Source: Dactylosporangium sucinum
Lineage (GTDB): Bacteria; Actinomycetota; Actinomycetes; Mycobacteriales; Micromonosporaceae
NCBI RefSeq assembly: GCF_014647515.1
Contig: NZ_BMPI01000058.1
Span: 1 to 64,000 of the forward strand
Direction of reading: 5' to 3'
Length of the DNA: 64,000 nucleotides
Shown here: positions 7,700 to 16,456 of the stretch, in pieces
Numbering within the stretch: position 1 is the stretch's first letter
Layout of the letters: every line of letters starts with the position of its first letter
The notes under the pieces: generated by a model
Told to the model about the DNA's origin: nothing
Seen by the model: the letters and a program-made list of their open reading frames with translations, nothing else
The model's database searches: none
Position numbers and translations under genes: made by a program

Positions 7700-8350
7700 A
7701 TGGTGGCCAGAGGGCCACAAGGCAACACGCCGGACGGATGTCCGGTGGAGTTCTACGCGCTGGCCCCGCCGGCCGGCGAGGCCGACCTCGTGCACGCGGC
7801 GCTCCCGGCCGGCGCGGCGGTGCTGGAGCTGGGCTGCGGCACGGGCCGCATCCTGCGACCGCTGGCCGCGCTCGGCCACCCGGTGACGGGCGTGGACGAG
7901 TCGCCGGAGATGCTCGCGCATGCCGAGGACCTGGACACGGTGCGCGCCCGGATCCAGGACGCGGACCTGCGTCGCCGGTTCGACGCGGTCCTGCTGGCGA
8001 GCCACCTGATCAACACCCCGTCGCCGCAGGACCGCACGGCGATGCTGGCCACGGCCCGCCGCCACGGCGACCGCCTGCTCGTGCAGTGGCACCCACCGTC
8101 GTGGTTCGACGAGGCGAAACCGTTCGACGTCGTGCGGGGGACGCTCCGGTACCGCCTGCACTCCATCACCCGCGAAGGCCCCCTGCTGGCGGCGACGATG
8201 GACTACGCCTCGGCGGGGAAGGCGTGGCACCACACCTTCACCGCGCGGCGCCTGACGGAGGACGAGCTGCGATCGGCCCTGGAGGAGGCGGGCTACACCA
8301 GCCTGACCTGGCTGACCGAGGACCGCACCTGGCTGTCCGCGGGCGCGTGA
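7700..8350 (+). CDS. class I SAM-dependent methyltransferase
   Basis: A 216-residue protein with motif I VLELGCGTGR (residues 42-51) and the acidic post-I position GVDESPEML, typical of Methyltransf_11/25 folds. Substrate unknown. The start ATG 7700 lies 23 nt past the terminator of the preceding operon, so it has its own promoter. It is convergent with the hydrolase gene, 13 nt apart. Confidence 0.88.
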   Translation: MVARGPQGNTPDGCPVEFYALAPPAGEADLVHAALPAGAAVLELGCGTGRILRPLAALGHPVTGVDESPEMLAHAEDLDTVRARIQDADLRRRFDAVLLASHLINTPSPQDRTAMLATARRHGDRLLVQWHPPSWFDEAKPFDVVRGTLRYRLHSITREGPLLAATMDYASAGKAWHHTFTARRLTEDELRSALEEAGYTSLTWLTEDRTWLSAGA

Positions 8351-8363
8351 CCCCGAGAGTCTG

Positions 8364-9686
8364 TCACGTGGGCAGTGACGCCATGAAGGTCACGAACCGG
8401 TCCGGTTGCTCGAACATGGCCCGGTGGCCGGCGCCCTCGAAGCGTTCCAGGCGCTTCACCGGGGCGTCCAGGGCTTCATACCACTCCGCGAACAGCACCG
8501 CCAGGCCGCGCATCTCGTTCGTGCCCTGGACGAAGTAGGCCGGGACCGCCAGCGACCGGACCTCGCGGCGGAGGTCGACGTCCTGGACCCGTGGATAGAA
8601 CAGCGTCCACGTGTCCAGGATCGCGTTCAGCGTGTGGGCCTTCTGCAGCAGCGTGTACTCGGGGACATCGACAACGAACTCCGACCGCTGGCCGTACACC
8701 TCGTTCTCATAGAGCATGATCGGTTCATAGGCGTAGACGTCCTTCCATGGTGGCGGGCCCTGGTCGGTCAGTTGGCGCACCAGCGACGTGCGGCCGCCCG
8801 TGCGGGCCCAGGCCAGAATGTCCGCGTAGAAGAGCTTGTCGCTCGCCTCGACGTCGACGGCCTGGCCCGTGCCGATGTACGCGCGGTAGCGCTCGGGATG
8901 GCGGTGCGCCGTCAACGCGCCGACCAGCGAGCCGCCCGAGTGGCCCAGCAGGAAGATCTTGTCCTGGTGGAACCGGGTCCGGAGATAGTCCGTGACCGCC
9001 AGCGTGTCCGCGATCGCGTCGTCCATCGTCACGGTCCGGCCCAGCGCCGCGTACGACGCGCCGCCGCCCCGGCGGTCCAGGGTCGCGACCACGAAGCTGT
9101 CCTCCAGGGCGGACAGATGCTTGCGCATCGCGCCGAGTTCGGAGCCACCCGGAGCGCCCGGGAGGAACAGCAGGACCGGCCGCGCGGTGTGCCCGCCGCG
9201 GATCATCACGTTCAGGCCGTCGACCGTCGTCAGTTCGGCCACGCCCGGAAGCGGGGCCGTGCGGGCGGGCAGGGCGACGAGCACCGTGAGCACGAGCAGG
9301 ACGGCCGTCGCCGCGCCGGTGACGAGGCGCTTCCACCCGCCGGCGACGCCGCGGCCGTACGACACGCCCAGCAGCATCGGGAAGACCGACAGCAGGCCGT
9401 GCACACCCCGGCCCGCCACCAGCGCGACGAACCCGAACGCGCTCGCGTGCGGGGCGTCCACCGACGGGCCGCGCACGGGGATGCGGCCGAGCTCCAACGC
9501 GAGCAGGAACGCGGCCGGGGCCGCCAGCAGCGTCCAGCGGGAGCGCCACAGCCGGCCCGCGGCCAGCCCGACGGCGATGCTGATAACGATCGATGTCAGG
9601 GCCTCGGCGGTCGTCAACGGCCCGCGCGGCATCGACAGCGCCGTCGTCACACCCCACGCCGCCGCGAGAACGAGGACGTACGTCAT
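8364..9686 (-). CDS. membrane-anchored alpha/beta hydrolase
   Basis: A 440-residue protein. Residues 1-140 hold four or five membrane segments, and residues 150-440 an alpha/beta-hydrolase domain with the nucleophile elbow GHSGGS (Ser250), the oxyanion strand LLFLPGAPGGS and the C-terminal His region GAGHRAM. The start ATG 9686 gives an immediate membrane helix; the much longer upstream reading is Ala/Arg/Thr-rich and is antisense to the kinase. It is divergent from the two-component genes with a 106-bp gap. Substrate unknown. Confidence 0.82.
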   Translation of the reverse strand: MTYVLVLAAAWGVTTALSMPRGPLTTAEALTSIVISIAVGLAAGRLWRSRWTLLAAPAAFLLALELGRIPVRGPSVDAPHASAFGFVALVAGRGVHGLLSVFPMLLGVSYGRGVAGGWKRLVTGAATAVLLVLTVLVALPARTAPLPGVAELTTVDGLNVMIRGGHTARPVLLFLPGAPGGSELGAMRKHLSALEDSFVVATLDRRGGGASYAALGRTVTMDDAIADTLAVTDYLRTRFHQDKIFLLGHSGGSLVGALTAHRHPERYRAYIGTGQAVDVEASDKLFYADILAWARTGGRTSLVRQLTDQGPPPWKDVYAYEPIMLYENEVYGQRSEFVVDVPEYTLLQKAHTLNAILDTWTLFYPRVQDVDLRREVRSLAVPAYFVQGTNEMRGLAVLFAEWYEALDAPVKRLERFEGAGHRAMFEQPDRFVTFMASLPT

Positions 9687-9792
9687 GGCGGCGATGGTCG
9701 CCGGAGAACCCGCGCGGCACATCCGCCCGAGGACGCCCGGCCTCCATCTTTGGTAGGTCCTCAGCCGGCGGCACGCCACGTAGGCTGCGGCC

Positions 9793-10926
9793 ATGCTGTT
9801 CGGACTGCTCGTGCCCCCGGGGTCGGCCGCGCGGGACCGGGTGGCCGACGGGCTGGCGATCGCGGCGGCCCTGCTGTACGGCGCGTTCATGGTGTACATC
9901 GGCGACGCCACGTCCCCCGGCGCGGCCGTTCCGTGGCCGGTCGACGTCGCCCTCGGTACCACATGTGCCGCATCCCTCGTCGTGCGGCGACGGCATCCGG
10001 TCGCGCTCGCGCTGGTGCTGCTGCCGTTCGGCGCCGTGTCCGTCATGGCGACCGGTGCCATCCTCGCCATGCTCCTCACCGTCGCCGTCCGCCGGCCCGC
10101 GCGGCCGGCGTTCCTGCTCGCGGCCGGCCACGTCGCCACGTCCGCCGGCTATTTCCTGCTGCAGCACGAGCCGCCGTTCCCGCTGTGGGTGGACCTGGTC
10201 ATGCGGGCCGCGACCGCCGCGGGAGCCATCGGCTGGGGTCTCTTTCTCGGCGCGTTGCGCGAGCGCACCACCCGGCTGGAGGCCGAGCAGCAGCTGCGGG
10301 TCGAGCAGGCGCGGCTGACCGAACGGGCCCGGATCGCCCGGGAGATGCACGACGTGCTCGGCCATCGAATCTCATTGCTGTGCCTGCATGCGGGGGCTTT
10401 GGAGGTACGGTCGGACGCCCGGCCGGACGAGATCGCCATCGCCGCCGCCACGATCCGCAGCAGTGCGCACGAGGCCCTCGAAGAGCTGCGGACGGTGATC
10501 CGGGTGCTGCGCGACGGGCCGGCCGAAGGGGCGGAGCCGCCGCAGCCCGGCCTGCCCGACCTGGCCCGGCTGGTCGACAGCGCGCGGGCGCACGGGATGA
10601 CGGTCGGCTACGAGTGCCGCGTGCCGCCCGACGGGCCGTCGGCGGTGCTCGGGCGGACCGCCTACCGCGTGGTCCAGGAGGGCCTGACCAACGCCGGCAA
10701 GCACGCACCCGGCGCGCCGGTGTCGGTGCTCGTCGACGGGGCTGCCGGCCGGGAGCTCCGGGTGGCGGTCAGCAATCCCTGTGCCGCAGCGGTTTCGACC
10801 GTACCGTCGGGAGGCGCCGGACTGGTCGGCATCCGCGAGCGCCTGCTGCTGGCGGGCGGCCGCGTGGAGTACGGGACGACGGGTGACCGGTTCCGGCTCG
10901 AGGCCTGGCTGCCGTGGCCGGCATAA
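9793..10926 (+). CDS. sensor histidine kinase (NarL/LiaS type, HisKA_3)
   Basis: A 377-residue kinase. The N-terminal 150 residues contain about five membrane helices, followed by a coiled linker (RLEAEQQLRVEQARL). The HisKA_3 dimerisation helix follows (EMHDVLGHRIS, phospho-acceptor His186), then an HATPase_c domain with an N-box (RVVQEGLTNAGKHA) and G-box (GGAGLVGIRERL). A TAGGCT -10-like box ends 6 nt before ATG 9793, so the mRNA is probably leaderless. The gene overlaps the response regulator by 13 nt. Signal unknown. Confidence 0.93.
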   Translation: MLFGLLVPPGSAARDRVADGLAIAAALLYGAFMVYIGDATSPGAAVPWPVDVALGTTCAASLVVRRRHPVALALVLLPFGAVSVMATGAILAMLLTVAVRRPARPAFLLAAGHVATSAGYFLLQHEPPFPLWVDLVMRAATAAGAIGWGLFLGALRERTTRLEAEQQLRVEQARLTERARIAREMHDVLGHRISLLCLHAGALEVRSDARPDEIAIAAATIRSSAHEALEELRTVIRVLRDGPAEGAEPPQPGLPDLARLVDSARAHGMTVGYECRVPPDGPSAVLGRTAYRVVQEGLTNAGKHAPGAPVSVLVDGAAGRELRVAVSNPCAAAVSTVPSGGAGLVGIRERLLLAGGRVEYGTTGDRFRLEAWLPWPA

Positions 10927-11561
10927 TCCGTCTGGCCATCGTCGACGACGATCCGCTGGTCCGCACCGGGCTGCGGATCATGGTCGGCGGCTCACCCGAC
11001 ATCGAGGTCGTCGCCGAGGCCGGCGACGGTGCCGAGGCGGTGACCATGGTCGACGCCCACTGGCCCGACGTGGTGCTCATGGACATCCGCATGCCCGGCG
11101 TCGACGGCCTCACCGCGACCCGCCGGATCCGCGCCCGGACGCGGCCGCCGCACGTGATCGTGCTGACGACGTTCCACGCCGACGAGTACGTGCTGGAAGC
11201 GCTGCGCGGCGGGGCCAGCGGCTTCCTGCTCAAGGACACGCCGCCGCGCGAGCTCATCGCCGCCGTGCGGACCGTCGCCGCGGGCACCGCCACGCTGTCG
11301 CCCGCGGTCGTGCGGCAGCTCGTCGACCACGTCCCCGGCCCGCGCCGCGCCGCCGCGCGGGCACGCCTGGCGCTGCTGACCGACCGCGAGCGCGAGGTGG
11401 CCCTGGGCGTGGGCCGCGGCTGGTCGAACGCGGAGATCGCCGACGCCCTCGGCATGGGCGTGCCGACGGTGAAGAGCCACGTGTCCCGCCTGCTGACCAA
11501 ACTCGACCTGAACAACCGGGTCCAGGTCGCCCTGTTGGTCCACGACGCCGAGCTGCTCTGA
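10914..11561 (+). CDS. NarL/FixJ-family response regulator
   Basis: A 215-residue regulator. The receiver domain has phospho-acceptor Asp57 (VVLMDIRMPG) and the switch residues T and K (VLTTF, LLKDTPP). A LuxR-type helix-turn-helix follows at about 150-205 (LTDREREVALGVGRGWSNAEI..VKSHVSRLLTKL). It starts with a GTG inside the kinase gene and is translationally coupled to it. It is the output partner of the kinase at 9793. Confidence 0.95.
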   Translation: MAGIIRLAIVDDDPLVRTGLRIMVGGSPDIEVVAEAGDGAEAVTMVDAHWPDVVLMDIRMPGVDGLTATRRIRARTRPPHVIVLTTFHADEYVLEALRGGASGFLLKDTPPRELIAAVRTVAAGTATLSPAVVRQLVDHVPGPRRAAARARLALLTDREREVALGVGRGWSNAEIADALGMGVPTVKSHVSRLLTKLDLNNRVQVALLVHDAELL

Positions 11562-11667
11562 CCGGGAGAAGCCGCGGTTCCTCAACGTCTTCGGTGACTC
11601 GTTCGAGGAGGTGATGTTCGGCGTCATGCGGCCCGTCGAGGAGCGCGAACGCTGGCTCTCCGGCTGA
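11560..11667 (+). pseudogene. orphan C-terminal coding fragment
   Basis: From 11560 an open stretch of 35 codons reads like the end of a real protein: it contains KPRFLNVFGDSFEEVMFGVM and RPVEERERWLSG before a TGA at 11665. It has no start and no upstream partner in frame, because the response regulator occupies the preceding bases in another frame. It is probably the tail of a gene whose 5' part was deleted. I do not recognise the family. Confidence 0.45.
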
Positions 11668-11726
11668 GGGTGTATCACCGGGCCGCCGACCCGATCCGTC
11701 CAGGCGACGAGAGGGAGGACGAGCCG

Positions 11727-12977
11727 ATGGGGACGGGCTTGGGGATCATTGTCGCGCTGGCCGTGGCCGGGGCGATCGTCGCGGTCGCGGTGCGGCGGCG
11801 GGGCAGGAGGCAACCACCGGCGCCGGACGTGCCGGTGCCGGCCGTCCAGGTCGTGGCGCTCGGGATCAGCGGTGCCGGGAAGACGGTCTTCCTGGCCAGC
11901 CTGTTCCATGAGCTGCACGTGCCGATCGACGACCGGCCGTACTTCCTGCGCGCCGAAGCCGCCGACCGGGTGCGGCTCAGTGGCGTGCTGCGGCAGGTCA
12001 GCGACGCCCGGCAGCCGTGGCCGGCCGGGACCGCGGTCGCGCAGACCCGGCGGTACACCTTCGATTGCATGGCCCGCGCGATGGACGGGTGGGTGCCCGT
12101 GCTGCGGATCAGCTACCTCGACTACGCGGGCGAGGTCCTCGAGGAGGCGCTGGGGGACGACGGGGCCGCGCTGCGCGAGCTGGAGTCCGAAGTGGACCGC
12201 GCCGACGCCGTGCTCGGGATGCTCGACGGGCGGCAGATTCTGCGGTACCTCACCGGCGACCCCGGCGGGACGGCCTATCTCGTCGCCGCGATCCAGCCGA
12301 TGATCGGCATGATGGTCACCGGCCGCAGCCCGATCTACCTCGTGCTGACGAAGTGGGACATCCTGCGCGGCTTCGGCGAGCCCGACGGCGCCGACGACAA
12401 CGCGCGGCTGGAGCTCGTGCGGCACGCGTTGTTCGCACTGCCGCAGCTGCAGGGGCTGGTCGACGTCCGCAACATCGTGCGGCTGATCCCGGTGAGCGCC
12501 GTCGGGCCGGAGTTCGCCCGGTTCGACCCCGCGACCGGCCGGATCGACAAGCGGCAGGACGGGCGGTTCCGGCCGCAGCACGTCGAGGTGCCGCTCGCCG
12601 CCGTCGTGCCCGACCTGCTGAAGCGGTTCCGGCAGGCGTTCGAGCGGGACGCCGGCGCGAGCGTCAACAGCCAGCTGCGCCGGGTCATGCGGCTCTCGCC
12701 GGGGGAGTGGGGCGGCGCCGTCGCCGACGTGCTCACGAAACCCGCGAGCGCGGCGCTCGGCGCGGTGATCGGCCGGCCGTTCGGCACCGAGCTGGTGACC
12801 CTCGCCCTGGAGTGGATGAGCCGCCCGTACCGCGAGAAGGGTGAGCAGGTCGCCGCGTTCCGCACCGAGGCGGAGCGGCGGCTGGCGGCGGTCGCCGACG
12901 CGCGCGGGAACGTCGTCGAGCACTTCCAGAAGACGATGTACGTCTTCGAGGCCAAGCTCCCGGCGTCGCGGCTGTGA
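11727..12977 (+). CDS. membrane-anchored P-loop GTPase-like protein
   Basis: A 416-residue protein. The start ATG 11727 follows GAGGGAGG with 8-nt spacing. Residues 4-22 are a membrane helix. A P-loop follows (GISGAGKT, residues 46-53; Lys52), then a Walker-B-like YLDYAGEVLEE, and a guanine-specificity motif TKWD (208-211) preceded by IYLVL. This places it among TRAFAC-type GTPases of the kind named double-GTPase/GTPase-associated in conflict-system surveys; the exact subfamily is inference. It overlaps the next gene by 4 nt (GTGA), so the two products likely act together at the membrane. Confidence 0.78.
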   Translation: MGTGLGIIVALAVAGAIVAVAVRRRGRRQPPAPDVPVPAVQVVALGISGAGKTVFLASLFHELHVPIDDRPYFLRAEAADRVRLSGVLRQVSDARQPWPAGTAVAQTRRYTFDCMARAMDGWVPVLRISYLDYAGEVLEEALGDDGAALRELESEVDRADAVLGMLDGRQILRYLTGDPGGTAYLVAAIQPMIGMMVTGRSPIYLVLTKWDILRGFGEPDGADDNARLELVRHALFALPQLQGLVDVRNIVRLIPVSAVGPEFARFDPATGRIDKRQDGRFRPQHVEVPLAAVVPDLLKRFRQAFERDAGASVNSQLRRVMRLSPGEWGGAVADVLTKPASAALGAVIGRPFGTELVTLALEWMSRPYREKGEQVAAFRTEAERRLAAVADARGNVVEHFQKTMYVFEAKLPASRL

Positions 12978-13768
12978 GCGCCCGGGTGCAGGGCTGGCCG
13001 TTCGCGGTCGCCCGGACGGCTACCAGCGGCTACCGGCTGCTGCTCGTGCCGCCGCCGCTCGCCGACCCGGCCCGGCGGGCGCTGGTGCAGCGCGCGGTGG
13101 CCCCGGGCGACGACGCGGACGGCCCGGCGACGCGGCGCGTGGGGTCACTGACGCTGGTCTATCGCACGCACCGGCTGCTGGGCGCCGATGAGCACGGGCG
13201 GCCGTTGGTGATGGTCTATGGCTTCGCCAGCCCGGGGCGGGTCGCCGCGGTGGCCGACGAGGACCTGCGGTTCTCGCTGCGAACGGCGCAGGAGGTGTAC
13301 CGCGGGGAGCGCGCCACGATCGCCTCGCCGTTCCCGCTGGCGTCGTCGGTCGAGCCGGCGCGCCTCGCGGGGGTCGGTCGGCCACGTCGTCGGGCGCCAC
13401 TGGTCGCCTCAGTTGCCGTGGTGCTGCTGGTCGCGGCGCTCATCGGGGCGTGGGCGGCGCTGCGGCCCGGCACGCCGGACGAGGTGTGGCGGGCGCATCT
13501 CACCGGCGAATTCGCCGAGCGTGATGTCACGGTGACGATCCGCGGCGGGAATTCGGGCTCGGTCGACGACGGGACGGGATGCGACTACGGTGTGGCCGGG
13601 ATGTCGACGGGAGGCGCGACGACGACGGTCCGTGTCACGTCGGCGGGCGCCGATGGGTGCCTGCCGGGCGGTCGCCTGGAGCTGGTGCGGGCGGCGCGAG
13701 GGGCGCGGATCCAGTGGTACGGCTCGGGCGAGACGCCGGTGATGAGCGGCACAGCGACGAGCATGTGA
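12974..13768 (+). CDS. hypothetical single-pass membrane protein coupled to GTPase
   Basis: A 264-residue protein of unknown family. Residues 1-130 form a soluble N-terminal domain (RLLLVPPPLADPARR, GSLTLVYRTHRLLG, RTAQEVYRGER). A basic stretch GRPRRRA and a single membrane helix (142-163) follow, then about 100 residues outside that are rich in Gly/Thr/Ser and contain two cysteines (GTGCDYG, GADGCLPGG), which could form a disulfide. The GTG start overlaps the GTPase stop, a sign of translational coupling. It may be the cargo or effector partner of that GTPase, but no function is assigned. Confidence 0.7.
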   Translation: MSARVQGWPFAVARTATSGYRLLLVPPPLADPARRALVQRAVAPGDDADGPATRRVGSLTLVYRTHRLLGADEHGRPLVMVYGFASPGRVAAVADEDLRFSLRTAQEVYRGERATIASPFPLASSVEPARLAGVGRPRRRAPLVASVAVVLLVAALIGAWAALRPGTPDEVWRAHLTGEFAERDVTVTIRGGNSGSVDDGTGCDYGVAGMSTGGATTTVRVTSAGADGCLPGGRLELVRAARGARIQWYGSGETPVMSGTATSM

Positions 13769-13827
13769 TCGTGCAACCCGCCGGCCGCCGGGGCTCGTCT
13801 TCATCGGGGGGAAGGGAAGGGCAGCAC

Positions 13828-15036
13828 ATGTTCACTCGCCGTAAAGCTCTGGTCACCGGCGTGGGGGTCGCGGCGGGGGCTGCGCTCGCGGCCTGCTCCG
13901 ACGGCGGGGCGAAGGGGACGGGCACCTGGTCCTCGGGCAAGCCGGCGACCGCCGCGGCGAAGGTCACGGTGACGCCCGCCGCCGACAGCAAGGACGTGTC
14001 GCCCGGCGCGCCGGTGACGGTCGCGATCGAGAACGGCACGCTGGAGTCGGTGACGGTTGCGGGCGGCGGCAAGCAGCTCGACGGGAAGCTGGCCGACGAC
14101 AAGCATCAGTGGACGTCCAGCGGCGGCCTTGCCTACAACCAGACGTATACGGTGACCGTCACCGGCACCGATGCCTCCGGCGCCGCCGTCAACCAGACCA
14201 GCACCTTCACCACCCTGAAGCCGACGAGCACCGCGCAGTTCACGTTCCAGGCCAACCCGATGCTCGCGCTCAAGAACGGCGGCACGTATGGCGTCGGGCA
14301 GCCCGTGATCGTGTACTTCAACAAGGCCGTCAAGAACCAGGACGCCGCCGAGCAGGCGATGACCGTGACCACCGAGCCGGCCGTCGAGGGCAAGTGGCAC
14401 TGGGTCAGCAGCCAGAGCGCCCACTGGCGGCCCGAGAAGTACTGGGCCTCCGGCACGAAGGTCAAGGTCAGCGTCAACCTGCTCGGCGTCGACCTGGGCG
14501 GCGGCGTCTACGGCAACGCCAACTCCTCCGCCGGCTTCTCCATCGGCCCGTCCCGGATCGCCGTCGCCGACTCGAACACGCACCAGATGGAGTGCTACAT
14601 CGACGGCCAGATGGTGCGCCGCATCCCGATCAGCATGGGCAAGGGCGGCAGCACGACGGGCAACAAGGGCGAGACGATCGACTTCTACACCCGCTCCGGC
14701 GTGCACGTGCTCATGACCAAGGAGCCGCTGGTCACGATGAGCTCGGAGACGTTCGGGATCACCGACAAGAACAACCCGAACTACTACGTCGAGAAGATCA
14801 AGCTGGCCTGCCGCATCTCGCTGTCCGGCGAGTACGTTCACATGGCCGACTGGAACATCCCGTCCCAGGGCAAGGCGAACACGTCCCACGGCTGCGTCAA
14901 CGTCGGCCCGGCCAACGCGCAGTGGTTCTACGACACCTTCGACGTCGGCGACGTGGTGGAGGTGCGCAACACCCCGAAGAACCTGCCGCTCACGGACGGC
15001 CTGGGGGACTGGAACGTTCAGTGGGCGCAGTGGTGA
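13828..15036 (+). CDS. L,D-transpeptidase lipoprotein (Ig-like + YkuD)
   Basis: A 402-residue cell-wall enzyme. The start ATG 13828 follows GGAAGGG. The signal region has a twin-arginine-like TRRKALV and a lipobox LAAC (Cys23). Two Ig-like beta domains (about 40-240) precede a YkuD catalytic domain with HMADWNIPSQG and SHGCVN, where Cys356 is the nucleophile. The family forms 3-3 cross-links in peptidoglycan, working outside the membrane. The 3' end overlaps the convergent hydrolase gene by 47 bp. Confidence 0.95.
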   Translation: MFTRRKALVTGVGVAAGAALAACSDGGAKGTGTWSSGKPATAAAKVTVTPAADSKDVSPGAPVTVAIENGTLESVTVAGGGKQLDGKLADDKHQWTSSGGLAYNQTYTVTVTGTDASGAAVNQTSTFTTLKPTSTAQFTFQANPMLALKNGGTYGVGQPVIVYFNKAVKNQDAAEQAMTVTTEPAVEGKWHWVSSQSAHWRPEKYWASGTKVKVSVNLLGVDLGGGVYGNANSSAGFSIGPSRIAVADSNTHQMECYIDGQMVRRIPISMGKGGSTTGNKGETIDFYTRSGVHVLMTKEPLVTMSSETFGITDKNNPNYYVEKIKLACRISLSGEYVHMADWNIPSQGKANTSHGCVNVGPANAQWFYDTFDVGDVVEVRNTPKNLPLTDGLGDWNVQWAQW

Positions 15037-15799
15037 GCACGTTGACGAGCTGTTCGGCGAAGGCCTTCGGCCGCAGCACGTGACCGGAGTGCCCGCCGGG
15101 GAACGTCACGAGTTCCCGGCCGAGCCGTCGCGCGAGCGCCTCGACGGGCGCCGCGTGGAGCGCACCGGCTGAGCGTTCCCCGACGGCGGGCACGACGTGC
15201 GGCGGCTCGTGGAGCAGCGGTTCGAGGTAGAGCCGGAAGCGCCGCGCGGCCGGCGCGTCGTGCGTGAGGAAGAACGCGAGGTTGGCGGCCCGCTCGGCTT
15301 TCGGCGCGGGCAGCACGACGTCGTCCTCCTGGTCGGTGGGGTCGAACCTCGTCATGGCGAGGAACTGCCGCATGGCGGCCGGTATGCCCTCGGTCCGGAA
15401 CACCTCCTCGACGGCCTCCTGCCGGCCGACGAACTCGGCCGGGTCGTCGAGCACCTGGCTGAGCGGCGGCTCATGCGCGACGACGGTGCGGACGAGTCCC
15501 GGGTACCGTGCGGCGAGATCGAGCGCGATGAGTCCACCGATACTGATGCCGAGCACGTCGACGGGCCCGCTGGCGCGCCGGGCGAGCAGCAGCGCGAGAT
15601 CGTCGGTGTGGCTCTCGACGGTGACGGGCCCGTCCCCGACGGGGCTGCGGGAGAGCCCTCGACGGTCGTACGTCAGCACCCTGAACCCACCGCGTTCGAC
15701 AACCGCATCGACCAGCCCGGCGGCCCCGTCGGCGTCCCCGTCGCCCCCTTGCACGATGACGAGCAGGCGCTCGCCACTCCCTCTGACGAAGCTGTACAT
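14990..15799 (-). CDS. alpha/beta hydrolase
   Basis: A 269-residue cytosolic hydrolase with the elbow GISIGG (nucleophile Ser), LTYDRRGLSRSP, and a C-terminal His (GGHSGHVLRP). The gene overlaps the transpeptidase gene by 47 bp at its 3' end. Its promoter is unusually readable: TTGATA-N17-TACGGT with a 7-nt leader, covered by four copies of a 10-bp palindrome spaced exactly 14 bp. The same element precedes the MarR gene at 16579, so this gene is very likely its target. Substrate unknown; a lipid-like or phenolic compound would fit the MarR link but is speculation. Confidence 0.88.
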   Translation of the reverse strand: MYSFVRGSGERLLVIVQGGDGDADGAAGLVDAVVERGGFRVLTYDRRGLSRSPVGDGPVTVESHTDDLALLLARRASGPVDVLGISIGGLIALDLAARYPGLVRTVVAHEPPLSQVLDDPAEFVGRQEAVEEVFRTEGIPAAMRQFLAMTRFDPTDQEDDVVLPAPKAERAANLAFFLTHDAPAARRFRLYLEPLLHEPPHVVPAVGERSAGALHAAPVEALARRLGRELVTFPGGHSGHVLRPKAFAEQLVNVLTTAPTERSSPPGRP

Positions 15800-15806
15800 G
15801 CCGCCA

Positions 15807-15862
15807 ACCGTAATGCATCAGATTTGATGTATCAAGCATGATGCATCAGGAGTGATGCACTT
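15807..15862 (-). promoter_or_regulatory. hydrolase promoter with four 14-bp-phased operator units
   Basis: On the minus strand -35 TTGATA (15835-15830), 17-bp spacer, -10 TACGGT (15812-15807), then 7 nt to ATG 15799. Overlaid are four units of TGATGYATCA beginning at 15811, 15825, 15839 and 15853: TAATGCATCA, TGATGTATCA, TGATGCATCA, TGATGCACTT. Spacing is exactly 14 bp each time. Units 1 and 2 cover the -10 and -35. Confidence 0.85.
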
Positions 15863-16029
15863 GGCCCGGGGCGTCGGGCTCGGGGTGGCGGGCGGCTCGA
15901 AGATCGCGCCGCAGGCTCGCGGGTGGCGCTGCAGGCTCGCGGGCGACCGCCGGGTGGTCTGCCGGTCCGCGCCGCAGCCTTGCAGGCCGCACCCGCGCTA
16001 CGGCCTCGTGCGCGCTGTATCCGCGCTGC
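15863..16029. other. non-coding GC-rich spacer
   Basis: No convincing gene. It holds a short direct repeat of GCAGGCTCGCGGG (two copies around 15910-15940). Open frames across it on both strands are low-complexity. Confidence 0.5.
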
Positions 16030-16245
16030 GCTTTCGTGTGCTGTGGTCTCATGTGCTGCGGTCTCGCGTGCTGCGGTCTCGCGTGCTGTCGTCTCGCGTG
16101 TCGGGGTCTCGTTGTGCTGCACGCATCCGGCGCTGCGGTCTCGTTGTGCTGCGGTCTCGTGCGTTGCGGTCTCGTTGTGCGGCGGTCTCGTGTGCTGCGG
16201 TCTCGTGCGCTGCGGTCTCGTGCGCTGCGGTTCTGTGGGCTGTAG
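16030..16245. repeat. 15-bp tandem repeat array
   Basis: About 13 units with consensus GTGCTGCGGTCTCGY. The GGTCTC core recurs at 16045, 16060, 16075, (CGTCTC 16090), 16105, 16137, 16153, 16168, 16184, 16199 and 16214, i.e. a 15-16 bp period with one gap near 16120. Because 15 is a multiple of 3 the array stays open in several frames and gives false repetitive proteins. It is probably non-coding. Confidence 0.8.
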
Positions 16246-16342
16246 CGACGGGCTGCGGGTTGGCGTAGTCGGCTAGGGCCTCCACCCGGCTTCTCTGCCG
16301 GTGGCCGTCGTCGGAATGGTCGCGCGATCCGCCCCACCAGCC

Positions 16343-16414
16343 CGCGATCTTGGAGTTATGGTCCCGGCCTTATACCGAAATAGCGGACATTTCGGGGGCC
16401 ACTCCAAGATTGCG
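16343..16414. repeat. palindromic intergenic element
   Basis: Arms CGCGATCTTGGAGT (16343-16356) and ACTCCAAGATTGCG (16401-16414) pair along 14 positions with one G-T. A nested CCGAAA/TTTCGG hairpin lies inside. The structure is not followed by a T run, and it lies far from either flanking gene end. Confidence 0.65.
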
Positions 16415-16456
16415 CGCCAGCGGGGTCGCCGTCGGCGTCGCCGGCAGGGTCGGGGG

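Noticed and set aside
8406..10886. 826-codon plus-strand frame antisense to the membrane hydrolase
   Set aside because: Arg/Gly-rich composition typical of antisense frames in GC-rich DNA. The real genes on both strands have motifs.
16030..16245. CRISPR-like array
   Set aside because: Units are contiguous 15-mers without spacers and there are no cas genes.
15832..16337. Repetitive proteins (ETAAHETTA on minus, VSCAAVSRAV on plus) through the 15-bp repeats
   Set aside because: Frames stay open on several strands simply because the unit is a multiple of 3. No ribosome sites or domains.
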